Position numbers and translations under genes: made by a program. A DNA stretch of 64,000 nt, taken from positions 1-64,000 of the forward strand of contig UCBZ01000018.1 of the NCBI GenBank assembly GCA_900470775.1, written 5' to 3'. The notes beneath the pieces were generated by a model. It saw nothing but the letters and a program-made list of their open reading frames with translations, ran no database searches and was not told the origin of the DNA. The stretch's first letter is position 1. The number at the start of each line of letters is the position of its first letter. This stretch comes from Hyphomicrobiales bacterium (GTDB taxonomy: Bacteria; Pseudomonadota; Alphaproteobacteria; Rhizobiales; Beijerinckiaceae). Shown here piece after piece: positions 21,391 through 29,230 of the stretch.

Positions 21391-21792
21391 ATGATCGGAC
21401 TCGTCCTCGTGACGCATGGGCATCTGGCCACGGAGTTCCGTGCCGCGCTCGAACATGTCGTCGGCCCTCAGGCAAACCTCGCCACCATCGCCATCGCTCC
21501 CGATGACGATATGGAAGGCCGTCGCCGCGACATCATCGCGGCGGTCGAAGAGGTCGAGACCGGCCGGGGCGTCATCGTCCTGACCGACATGTTCGGCGGC
21601 ACGCCCTCCAATCTCGCGATCTCGGTGATGGAGCCGGGCCGGATCGACGTCGTCGCCGGGATCAACCTGCCGATGCTGATCAAGCTCGCCAGCGTGCGCG
21701 AGGAGAAGACCCTCGACGAGGCCGTGACCAGCGCGCAGGATGCCGGCCGCAAATACATCACCGTCGCCAGCCGCGTGCTGGCGGGCAAGTGA
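21391..21792 (+). CDS. PTS EIIA component, mannose/fructose (ManX) type
   Basis: This 133-residue protein starts MIGLVLVTHGHLATEFRAALEHVVGP; His9 in VTHG is the phosphorylated residue of EIIA-Man proteins. VLTDMFGGTPSNLAISVM and the ending REEKTLDEAVTSAQDAGRKYITVASRVLAGK complete the domain. There is no EIIB, EIIC or EIID nearby, so it acts in a regulatory phosphorelay rather than in sugar uptake. HPr follows directly. Confidence 0.93.
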   Translation: MIGLVLVTHGHLATEFRAALEHVVGPQANLATIAIAPDDDMEGRRRDIIAAVEEVETGRGVIVLTDMFGGTPSNLAISVMEPGRIDVVAGINLPMLIKLASVREEKTLDEAVTSAQDAGRKYITVASRVLAGK

Positions 21793-21841
21793 CGTGAGTG
21801 CGGGGGATCTGAGCGTGGGCGACGGGACGACGGGCTTCCGG

Positions 21842-22165
21842 ATGAGCGATGACGAGGACGATTGCGACTGCCCCGAAGTCGAGATCCCGGCTGGCGCGAT
21901 CTATGGCGAGTTCCAGATCGTCAACAAGAAGGGCCTGCACGCCCGCGCCACGGCGAAATTCGTGCAATGCGCCTCGGGCTTCGACGCCGACGTCACGGTC
22001 ACGCGCTGCGGCGAGACGGTCGGCGCGACCTCGATCATGGGCATCCTGACGCTGGGCGCCGGCATCGGCTCGACCATCACCGTCGTGGCGAAGGGCCGCG
22101 AGGCGAAAGAGGCGCTGACGGCGCTGCAGACGCTGGTGGCGGACAGGTTCGGCGAGGGCGAGTAG
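21842..22165 (+). CDS. HPr phosphocarrier protein
   Basis: With the ATG at 21842 this is 107 residues. It contains KKGLHARATAKFVQCASGF with His33 (equivalent to His15) and ATSIMGILTLGAGIGSTITV with Ser64 (equivalent to Ser46), the site for HprK. An acidic, Cys-containing leader (MSDDEDDCDCPEVEIP) precedes the usual ~88-residue fold. In-frame GTG codons at 21794 and 21815 are alternative starts; GTG 21815 has a good GGGGGA at 7 bases, so the leader may be nine residues longer. It receives phosphate from EI and passes it to the neighbouring EIIA. Confidence 0.92.
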   Translation: MSDDEDDCDCPEVEIPAGAIYGEFQIVNKKGLHARATAKFVQCASGFDADVTVTRCGETVGATSIMGILTLGAGIGSTITVVAKGREAKEALTALQTLVADRFGEGE

Positions 22166-22167
22166 CC

Positions 22168-22278
22168 CTATTCCGCCGACGCCACCGTACACAGCACATT
22201 CGCCAGCACCCGCGTCGCTTGCATGAAGTCCGCAATCTCCGGGTCTCGTCCGGTTGTGGCTGCCCTTGTTGTGCGCAC
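22168..22278 (-). CDS. Possible 36-residue small ORF divergent from ahcY
   Basis: A GTG at 22278, preceded by GAGGAG at 4 bases, opens a frame of 36 codons ending in TAG just inside the HPr-ahcY gap. The product starts VRTTRAATTGRDPEIADF and continues MQATRVLANVLC. I do not recognise it. It faces away from the palindromic operator at 22313-22336 and could be a true small gene or the remnant of a regulator gene. The support is the ribosome-binding site and position only. Confidence 0.3.
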   Translation of the reverse strand: MRTTRAATTGRDPEIADFMQATRVLANVLCTVASAE

Positions 22279-22312
22279 GAAGCTCCTCGTGGCGGAAAGA
22301 CCGGCGACGGAG

Positions 22313-22336
22313 AGATATAAAGACATCTTTATATCT
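22313..22336. promoter_or_regulatory. Perfect 11-bp inverted repeat upstream of ahcY (candidate SahR-type operator)
   Basis: AGATATAAAGA (22313-22323), spacer CA, then TCTTTATATCT (22326-22336) form a perfect palindrome 88 bases before the ahcY start, in an AT-rich island amid GC-rich DNA. ArsR-family regulators bind such sites. From memory, the SahR regulon of Proteobacteria (S-adenosylhomocysteine recycling) has ATATAAAG-like operators upstream of ahcY. The repeat is seen directly; the regulator assignment is inferred. Confidence 0.7.
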
Positions 22337-22424
22337 TTGATTGCGCTTCGGCGCGGGCGCTGCTAAAGACCCGCCCGTCATTTGAGAACGCCCCGTTTCA
22401 AGAACGAGCAGTGGAGCACGCCCC

Positions 22425-23825
22425 GTGTCGAAGACCGATTACATCGTCAAGGACATCAGCCTCGCGGACTATGGCCGCAAGGAAATCAACATGGCCCAGG
22501 ACGAGATGCCGGGCCTGATGGCCATCCGCGCCGAGCACAAGGGCAAGTTCCCGCTCAAGGGCGCCCGCGTCGCCGGCTGCCTGCACATGACCATCCAGAC
22601 CGCCGTGCTGATCGAGACGCTGACGGAACTCGGCGCCGATGTGCGCTGGTCGTCCTGCAACATCTTCTCGACCCAGGACCATGCCGCCGCCGCGATCGCC
22701 GCCAGCGGCGTTCCGGTCTTCGCCATCAAGGGCGAGACGCTGGAAGACTACTGGGAATACGTGCTCAAGACCGCGACCTGGGGCGACGGCGGCACGCCAA
22801 ACATGATCCTCGACGATGGCGGCGACCTGACCATGCTGATCATCCTCGGCGCCGAGGCCGAGGCCGGCAAGGCCGAGTTCCTGGACAAGCCGGGCAATGA
22901 GGAAGAGACCATCTTCTTCAAGCTGATCAAGCGCGAGCTGAAGGCCAATCCGGGCTGGTTCACCAAGACCCGCGCCGCGATCAAGGGCGTCTCGGAAGAG
23001 ACCACCACGGGCGTCCATCGCCTGTACGAGCTGGCCAAGGCCGGCCGCATGCCCTTCCCGGCGATCAACGTCAACGACTCCGTCACCAAGTCGAAGTTCG
23101 ACAACCTCTATGGCTGCCGCGAGTCGCTGGTCGACGCCATCCGCCGCGGCACCGATGTGATGATGTCGGGCAAGGTCGCCTGCGTCGCCGGCTATGGCGA
23201 CGTCGGCAAGGGCTCGGCCGCCTCGCTGCGCCAGGCCGGCTGCCGCGTCATGGTCACCGAAATCGACCCGATCTGCGCGCTGCAGGCGGCGATGGAGGGC
23301 TATGAGGTCGTCACCATGGAAGAGGCGGCGACCCGCGCCGACATCTTCGTGACCGCCACCGGCAATCTCGACGTCATCACCGTCGACCATATGCGCGCGA
23401 TGAAGCACCGCGCCATCGTCTGCAACATCGGCCACTTCGACTCGGAGATCCAGGTCGCCGGCCTGAAGAACTTCAAGTGGGACAACGTCAAGCCGCAGGT
23501 CGACGAGGTCGAGTTCCCCGACGGCAAGCGCATCATCCTGCTCTCGGAAGGCCGCCTGGTGAACCTCGGCAACGCCACGGGCCACCCGTCCTTCGTGATG
23601 TCCTGCTCGTTCTCGAACCAGACGCTGGCCCAGATCGAGCTCTGGAACCACCACGCCAAATACGAGAACAAGGTCTACACCCTGCCCAAGCATCTCGACG
23701 AGAAGGTCGCGGCGCTGCATCTGGCCAAGGTCGGCGCCAAGCTGACCGTGCTCAACGACGCACAGGCCAAGTATCTCGGCCTGGCCCCGACCGGGCCGTT
23801 CAAGCCCGAGCTCTACCGCTACTGA
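22425..23825 (+). CDS. ahcY: Adenosylhomocysteinase
   Basis: This 466-residue NAD-dependent cytoplasmic enzyme splits S-adenosylhomocysteine to adenosine and homocysteine, relieving product inhibition of methyltransferases. It has [40 protein letters not shown] near the N-terminus, the NAD-binding loop [30 protein letters not shown], and the C-terminal Lys-Pro-x-x-Tyr-Arg-Tyr end that reaches the partner subunit. The start is GTG 22425 with GGAG about 9 bases upstream. A palindrome at 22313-22336 probably controls it and a strong terminator follows. Confidence 0.97.
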   Translation: MSKTDYIVKDISLADYGRKEINMAQDEMPGLMAIRAEHKGKFPLKGARVAGCLHMTIQTAVLIETLTELGADVRWSSCNIFSTQDHAAAAIAASGVPVFAIKGETLEDYWEYVLKTATWGDGGTPNMILDDGGDLTMLIILGAEAEAGKAEFLDKPGNEEETIFFKLIKRELKANPGWFTKTRAAIKGVSEETTTGVHRLYELAKAGRMPFPAINVNDSVTKSKFDNLYGCRESLVDAIRRGTDVMMSGKVACVAGYGDVGKGSAASLRQAGCRVMVTEIDPICALQAAMEGYEVVTMEEAATRADIFVTATGNLDVITVDHMRAMKHRAIVCNIGHFDSEIQVAGLKNFKWDNVKPQVDEVEFPDGKRIILLSEGRLVNLGNATGHPSFVMSCSFSNQTLAQIELWNHHAKYENKVYTLPKHLDEKVAALHLAKVGAKLTVLNDAQAKYLGLAPTGPFKPELYRY

Positions 23826-23850
23826 CATCCGGCATCGCCGGAATGGAGAA

Positions 23851-23881
23851 GGCCCGGCGTTCGCGCCGGGCCTTTTTCTTT
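23851..23881 (+). terminator. Rho-independent terminator of ahcY
   Basis: A 9-bp stem GGCCCGGCG / CGCCGGGCC with a TTCG loop is followed by TTTTTCTTT, 25 bases after the ahcY stop. Confidence 0.93.
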
Positions 23882-24271
23882 AGTCAGGCTGCGAGTCTTT
23901 TCGGCACCCGACGCTACTAATAGACCCTGCGGCCATAGTGACCGCTATGGCTTGATCGTCATCGGCGCAGGGCCGGTTGCCCCCGAAATTCGCCGGATTT
24001 ACCGTCGATTAAGCACTTCCTGCCGGACTCGGCAGATGAGTAGAGTGGAACTGATTCGGCCTCAGCGTCTCCGCGGGAACCGGATCGATACATGGTGATC
24101 GGTGGCGTGGCAGGCGTGCGTCGGGGGTCCTCAAGGCGGCCTTCCTGGGCGGCGTGGTGCCGTTCGATGCCGGGCCTCTTGTGCAACGGACGCGCTTTTT
24201 TATACCGGCCTATTTTTTTGTATTGGCATATTTGGCGGCCCTGCGCCGCCCTTGGGGAACACGGACGCAGG
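23882..24271. other. 390-base gap upstream of divL
   Basis: No gene is supported here. It holds an inverted repeat GCCATAG-N6-CTATGGC (23932-23951) and a T-rich patch near 24197-24230. The divL frame is open back to about 24092, so the leader region could include extra codons; promoter elements for the divL block should lie here. Confidence 0.5.
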
Positions 24272-26752
24272 ATGGGACGGTCGAGCCGACAGGAACAGGG
24301 CAGCGCTGGCTGGCACCGGCACGCGCTTCTGCCAGGTCTTGCAGCCAGCCAGACGCCATCCGTGGCTTTGGCCCAGAGCGAACTGCTTGCCAAAATGCAT
24401 CCCGAGCTGTTGAGCACCGGCGCGCTGTCGCTGGTCCTGGCAGGCCTCGCCGTCTTCGCCGCGACGACGTCGCTGGTCTATGTCCGCGAGCGGGCCCGCT
24501 GGTACCGCCGCGAGGCTGCGCTGGCGCGCGAACTCGAGGCCTCGCGCGGGCAGCAGGACCGGCTTTCGGCGCTGCTCGCAGCCGATGCGCAGGTGGTCGT
24601 CAGCTGGAACGGCCGCAATGCCGAGCCGGTCTTCGAGGGCGACAGCGGCTTTCTCGGCGCGCCTGGCGCGACGCTTGCCCTCGCCTATGGCGCCTGGGCC
24701 CCCCCGGTCGACGCCAAGAAGCTCGAGCTGGCGACCGATGCGCTGAAGGAGCGGGGCGAATCCTTCGGCTTCACGCTGCGCAGCAAGGCGGGGCCGTTCA
24801 TCGATGTCGAGGGCCGGCCGGTCTCGGGCCGTGCCGTCATCCGCTTGCGCGAGGTCAGCGGCGAACGCGCCCAGGTTCTGGCGCTGCGCGCCGAACTGGA
24901 GCGTGTCAGCGGCGACCACAAGGCGCTGGCCGGCCTGCTCGCCGGCCTGCCGCAGCCGGCCTGGACGCGCAACCCGGAGGGGCGCCTGAGCTGGTGCAAC
25001 GCCGCTTATGCCCGGGCGGTCGAGGCGGCCGATGGTGCCGAGGCGGTCAGGAACGGTCTCGAACTGCTCGACCGCAGCGAGCGCGAAAGTGCGGCCAGGG
25101 CACGTCGTGAAGGCCAGGCCTTCTCGGCGCGGGCGCCTGCCGTCGTCGCCGGCCAGCGCCGCACGCTCGACATCCTCGAACTGCCGACGCCGACCGGCTT
25201 TGCCGGCATCGCCACCGATATGAGCGAACTCGAGGCGGTGCGGGCCGATCTGCAGCGCCAGATGGACGCTCAGGTGCGCACGCTTGACCGGCTGAAGACG
25301 GCGGTCGCGGTATTCGACGCCTCGCAGCGCCTGGTCTATCGCAATCCCGGCTTCGAGACGCTGTGGTCGCTCGATCCCGGTTTCCTCGACGGCAACCCGC
25401 GCGACGGCGAAATCCTCGACCGGCTGCGCTCCGAGCGGCGCCTGCCGGAGTTCGGCGACTACCGGAGCTGGAAGGCCGGCGTCCAGGCCGCCTATACCTC
25501 GACGCGCGCCAATGAGGACTGGTGGTATCTGCCCGACGGGCGCACCATCCATGTCGTGGCGAGCCCCAATCCGCAGGGCGGCGTGACCTATCTGCTCGAC
25601 GACGTGACCGAGCGCTTCACGCTGGAATCGCGCTTCAACGCCCTCTCCCGCACCCAGCGCGAGACCCTCGACTCGCTGCGCGAGGGTGTCGCCGTGTTCG
25701 GCTCGGACGGGCGGCTCAAGCTCTCAAACCCCGCCTTCGCACAATCCTGGAAGATCCAGGCCGATCTCGCCGGCGCGGCTCCGCATATCGACGAGGTGGT
25801 GCGGCTGTGCCGGCCGCTCTTCCCCCAGGACGAGATCTGGAGCGAGCTGCACAGCGTCATCACCGGCGTGCGCGATGCGCGCGAGGATTATGGCTGCCGG
25901 ATGGAGCGTCGCGACGGCACCGTGCTCGACTGCGCGGCTGCCCCGCTGCCGGACGGCGCGACGCTGATCTCGTTTGCCGACGTGACGGCCAGCGTGAATG
26001 TCGAGCGCGCCCTGACCGAGAAGAACGACGCGCTGGAGAAGGTCTCGCGGCTGCGCGAGGATTTCGTCCACCACGTCTCCTACGAATTGCGCTCGCCGCT
26101 GACCAACATCATCGGCTTCGCCCAGTTGCTCGGCACGGAGGCGATCGGCGCGCTGAACGAGAAGCAGCGCGATTACGCCTCGCATATCGTGCGCTCGTCG
26201 GGCGCCCTGCTCGCGATCATCAACGACATCCTCGACCTCGCCACGATCGACAACGACGCGCTGACGCTGGAGATCGAGGAGGTCGATGTCGCCGCGACCA
26301 TCGCCCAGGCGGCGGCGGGGCTGCATGACCGGCTGACCGACAGCAAGCTTGAGCTCAAGGTCGAGATCGCCCCGCAGACCGGCCCCCTGCGCGCCGACGG
26401 CAAGCGGCTGCGGCAGGTTCTGTTCAACCTGATCTCCAACGCGATCGGCTTCTCGTCGCCGGGTCAGACCATCACGGTCAGCGCCGCGCGCAGTGGCCAT
26501 GACGTCAGCATCACGGTCGCCGACCAGGGCCGCGGCATCCCCGCCGAGGTCAAGGAGAAGGTGTTCGATCGCTTCGAGAGCCATTCGCTGGGCTCGAGCC
26601 ATCGCGGCGTGGGGCTGGGACTCTCGATCGTGCGCTCGATCGTCGAGCTGCATGGCGGGCACGTCGAGCTCGACTCGGCGCCGGGACGCGGCACGCGGGT
26701 CACGGCGGTATTCCCGTCCGAAGGTACGCGGATGTCGGACGCGGCCGAATGA
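24272..26752 (+). CDS. divL: DivL-type non-canonical sensor kinase (Tyr in place of His)
   Basis: With ATG 24272 this is 826 residues. A hydrophobic leader (about 15-36) and a membrane helix (TGALSLVLAGLAVFAATTSLVYV) are followed by a long linker and several PAS-like segments (PAWTRNPEGRLSWCNAAYARAV; TAVAVFDASQRLVYRNPGFETLW; GVAVFGSDGRLKLSNPAFAQSW), then a kinase core. The H-box reads FVHHVSYELRSPLTNIIGFAQLL, with Tyr604 where histidine kinases have His. N and G boxes are intact (FNLISNAIGFSSPG, VADQGRGIP, GLGLSIVRSI). Tyr at this site is the hallmark of DivL, which modulates CckA and so CtrA in the alphaproteobacterial cell cycle. The start is uncertain: ATG 24395 and upstream codons are possible. 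It overlaps tsaE by 4 bases. Confidence 0.9.
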   Translation: MGRSSRQEQGSAGWHRHALLPGLAASQTPSVALAQSELLAKMHPELLSTGALSLVLAGLAVFAATTSLVYVRERARWYRREAALARELEASRGQQDRLSALLAADAQVVVSWNGRNAEPVFEGDSGFLGAPGATLALAYGAWAPPVDAKKLELATDALKERGESFGFTLRSKAGPFIDVEGRPVSGRAVIRLREVSGERAQVLALRAELERVSGDHKALAGLLAGLPQPAWTRNPEGRLSWCNAAYARAVEAADGAEAVRNGLELLDRSERESAARARREGQAFSARAPAVVAGQRRTLDILELPTPTGFAGIATDMSELEAVRADLQRQMDAQVRTLDRLKTAVAVFDASQRLVYRNPGFETLWSLDPGFLDGNPRDGEILDRLRSERRLPEFGDYRSWKAGVQAAYTSTRANEDWWYLPDGRTIHVVASPNPQGGVTYLLDDVTERFTLESRFNALSRTQRETLDSLREGVAVFGSDGRLKLSNPAFAQSWKIQADLAGAAPHIDEVVRLCRPLFPQDEIWSELHSVITGVRDAREDYGCRMERRDGTVLDCAAAPLPDGATLISFADVTASVNVERALTEKNDALEKVSRLREDFVHHVSYELRSPLTNIIGFAQLLGTEAIGALNEKQRDYASHIVRSSGALLAIINDILDLATIDNDALTLEIEEVDVAATIAQAAAGLHDRLTDSKLELKVEIAPQTGPLRADGKRLRQVLFNLISNAIGFSSPGQTITVSAARSGHDVSITVADQGRGIPAEVKEKVFDRFESHSLGSSHRGVGLGLSIVRSIVELHGGHVELDSAPGRGTRVTAVFPSEGTRMSDAAE

Positions 26753-28293
26753 GCGACGAGGCCCGACGGTCCGGAACGCATCGGCTCGTCCTCGCCGACG
26801 AGGCGGCGACCCTGCGCCTCGCCGCCGATCTCGCTGCGATCCTGAGGCCCGGCGACATCGTCGCGCTGTCGGGCCATCTCGGCGCCGGCAAATCGCTGCT
26901 GGCGCGCGCGATCCTGCGCGAACTCGCCGATGATCCGACGCTGGAGGCGCCGAGCCCGACCTTCACCCTTGTCCAGAGCTATGAGACGCCGCGCGGCAGC
27001 GTGCTCCATGCCGATCTCTACCGCGTCCGCTCGCCCGACGAACTCGACGATATCGGCCTGGTCGAGGATCTCGACCTGCTGATCACGCTGGTGGAATGGC
27101 CGGACCGCGCCGGCACGCGCCTGCCGGGCGGACGCAGGCTGGACATCGTGCTCGATGTCGACCCGGAAAACCCCGAGACCGGCCGCATCGCCGATCTCTC
27201 CGGCGGCGTACTCTGGCGCCAGCGGCTGTCCATCGCGATCGCGACGCGCCGGCTGATCGACGAGGCCGGCTGGGGCGCGGCCCGGCGCGACTACATGCAG
27301 GGCGACGCGTCGAGCCGGGCCTATGAGCGATTGACCCAGGCCGACGGCACCAGCACCGTGCTGATGATCTCGCCGCAGCGCCCGGACGGGCCGGCGATCC
27401 GCCTCGGCAAACCCTACAGCGCCATCGCGCATCTGGCCGAGACCGTCGATGCCTTCGTGGCGATGGATCGCGGCTTGCATTCGCTGGGCTATTCCGCGCC
27501 CGAAATCTACGCGCAGGACCTCTCGACCGGGCTGCTGCTGATCGAGGATCTGGGCGGCGAAGGCGTCATCGATGGCAGCGAGCCGATCTCCGAACGCTAC
27601 GAGGCGGCCGCGCTGCTGCTCGCCGATCTGCACCGCCACACGCTGCCGACGATCCTGCCGGTGACCGAGGGGCGCGACCATGTCGTGCCCGATTACGACC
27701 GCGGCGCACTGGCGATCGAGACCGAGCTGATCCTGGAATGGTATGCGCCGCACATCGCCGGCGTGACCCTGCCGGCCGTGACGCAGGCGGAGTTCACGCG
27801 GATCTGGAACCGGCTCTTCGACGAAATCCTGGAGGCGCCGGGCACCTGGACGCTGCGCGATTTCCACTCGCCCAACCTGATCTGGCTGCCCCAGCGCGAC
27901 GGTCATGCCAAGCTCGGGCTGATCGACTTCCAGGACGCGGTGATCGGCCATCCCGCCTATGACCTCGCCTCGCTCGGACAGGATGCGCGCATCGATGTGC
28001 CCGCCGGGCTCGAACTGCGGCTGCTCGCCGCCTATGGCAAAGCGAGGCGGAGCGACGATCCCGGTTTCGACCTCGCCGGCTTTGCCCGCGCCTATGCGAT
28101 CCTCGGCACGCAGCGCAACACCAAGATCGCCGGCATCTTCGCTCGCCTCGACAAGCGCGACGGCAAGCCGGCCTATCTCAAGCACCTGCCGCGCATCGAG
28201 GCCTATCTGCGCCGCAATCTGGAACACCCGGCGCTCGAAGAGCTCAAGGGCTGGTACCAGGCGCATCTGCCGTCGCTGTTTGCGGTGGAGTGA
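26749..28293 (+). CDS. tsaE-amgK: TsaE-AmgK fusion: t6A ATPase plus aminosugar (MurNAc/GlcNAc) kinase
   Basis: This 514-residue protein joins two enzymes. Residues 1-155 are TsaE, the ATPase of tRNA N6-threonylcarbamoyladenosine formation, with Walker A GHLGAGKS (42-49), SPTFTLVQSYE and LLITLVEWPDRAG. Residues from about 165 are an aminoglycoside-phosphotransferase-type kinase (RRDYMQGDASSRAYERL, LLIEDLGGEGV, catalytic LRDFHSPNLIWL, metal-binding LIDFQDAVIGHPAYDLAS). Next to a MurU-like gene this half fits AmgK, which phosphorylates recovered MurNAc/GlcNAc at C1. The fusion is frequent in alphaproteobacteria. ATG 26749 overlaps the divL stop. Confidence 0.88.
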   Translation: MSDEARRSGTHRLVLADEAATLRLAADLAAILRPGDIVALSGHLGAGKSLLARAILRELADDPTLEAPSPTFTLVQSYETPRGSVLHADLYRVRSPDELDDIGLVEDLDLLITLVEWPDRAGTRLPGGRRLDIVLDVDPENPETGRIADLSGGVLWRQRLSIAIATRRLIDEAGWGAARRDYMQGDASSRAYERLTQADGTSTVLMISPQRPDGPAIRLGKPYSAIAHLAETVDAFVAMDRGLHSLGYSAPEIYAQDLSTGLLLIEDLGGEGVIDGSEPISERYEAAALLLADLHRHTLPTILPVTEGRDHVVPDYDRGALAIETELILEWYAPHIAGVTLPAVTQAEFTRIWNRLFDEILEAPGTWTLRDFHSPNLIWLPQRDGHAKLGLIDFQDAVIGHPAYDLASLGQDARIDVPAGLELRLLAAYGKARRSDDPGFDLAGFARAYAILGTQRNTKIAGIFARLDKRDGKPAYLKHLPRIEAYLRRNLEHPALEELKGWYQAHLPSLFAVE

Positions 28294-28310
28294 GGCAGCG
28301 TCCCCTCACG

Positions 28311-28427
28311 GCCCTCATCCTGAGGAGCGCTCGCAGAGCGCGTCTCGAAGGATGCTCCAGATGTTTCCAAAACCTCCTGAAACGTCCTTCGAGACGCGGG
28401 CTTTGCCCGCTCCTCAGGATGAGGGCT
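28311..28427. repeat. Large intergenic inverted repeat (GCCCTCATCCTGAGGAGC family)
   Basis: GCCCTCATCCTGAGGAGC ... GCGTCTCGAAGGA faces TCCTTCGAGACGC ... GCTCCTCAGGATGAGGGC across a short centre; almost the whole element folds back on itself. A second copy is at 54286-54390. It separates tsaE-amgK from murU. Confidence 0.88.
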
Positions 28428-28486
28428 GAGGGTGTTGGCCGGCCGCACTTCTGATAGCGTCGCCCGACGACCAGAGGGAGATTCGC

Positions 28487-29230
28487 GTGACTGCATCGGG
28501 ATCGACACCGATCCGCCGGGCCATGGTGCTGGCAGCCGGTCTCGGCCAGCGCATGCGCCCGATCACCGACACGTTGCCCAAGCCCCTCGTCGCGATCGGC
28601 GGCAAGCCGATGCTGGATCATGCGCTCGACCGGCTGGCGGAGGCCGGCGTCGAGGAGGCAGTGGTCAATGTCCATCACCTCGCGGCGCAGATCGAGGCGC
28701 ATCTCGCCACGCGCCAACGCCCGCGCGTGACGATCTCCGACGAGCGGGCGCAATTGCTCGAGACCGGCGGTGGCGTGAAGAAGGCGCTGCCGTTGCTGGG
28801 CCAGGAACCGTTCTTTCACGTCAATTCGGATTCGCTCTGGAGCGAGACCGGACGCTCGAACATGCGCGCGATGGCAGATGCCTGGGATGGCGGCGCCATG
28901 GACATGCTGCTCCTGCTGGCGCGCCGCGAGGGCAGCGTCGGCTTCGACGGGCGTGGCGATTTCTTCCGGGCCGATGACGGACTGCTGACGCGTCGCGGCA
29001 GCGCTGACAGCGCACCTTACGTCTATGCCGGCGTCGCCATCATGAAACCCGAGCTGTTCGCGGACACGCCCGAGGGGGCGTTCTCGCTCAACCTGCTGTT
29101 CGACCGGGCGATCGCGGCCGGGCGGCTGCACGGGCTCGTGCTCGAAGGCCGGTGGCTGCATGTCGGCACGCCCGAGGCGATCGCGCCGGCGGAAGCCGCG
29201 TTCGCGGCAGCGACAGAGGTCCATGCCTGA
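28487..29230 (+). CDS. murU: Nucleotidyltransferase, MurU-like (MurNAc-1-P uridylyltransferase)
   Basis: This 247-residue sugar-1-phosphate nucleotidyltransferase opens with the signature MVLAAGLGQRMRPITDTLPKPLVAIGGKPMLDHALDRL, holding the GxGxRM pyrophosphorylase loop and PKPL. ISDERAQLLETGGGVKKALPLLG and FFHVNSDSLW are typical of the MurU group. MurU makes UDP-MurNAc from the AmgK product, letting cells rebuild wall precursors without MurA. GTG 28487 follows AGGGAG at 6 bases. Its end overlaps addB by 8 bases. A mannose/glucose-1-P substrate cannot be excluded by sequence alone. Confidence 0.85.
   Translation: MTASGSTPIRRAMVLAAGLGQRMRPITDTLPKPLVAIGGKPMLDHALDRLAEAGVEEAVVNVHHLAAQIEAHLATRQRPRVTISDERAQLLETGGGVKKALPLLGQEPFFHVNSDSLWSETGRSNMRAMADAWDGGAMDMLLLLARREGSVGFDGRGDFFRADDGLLTRRGSADSAPYVYAGVAIMKPELFADTPEGAFSLNLLFDRAIAAGRLHGLVLEGRWLHVGTPEAIAPAEAAFAAATEVHA

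Noticed and set aside
23932-23951. GCCATAG-N6-CTATGGC as a CtrA or other named operator before divL
   Set aside because: It is a real inverted repeat, but it does not match the CtrA TTAA-N7-TTAA motif or another site I know, so no function is claimed.
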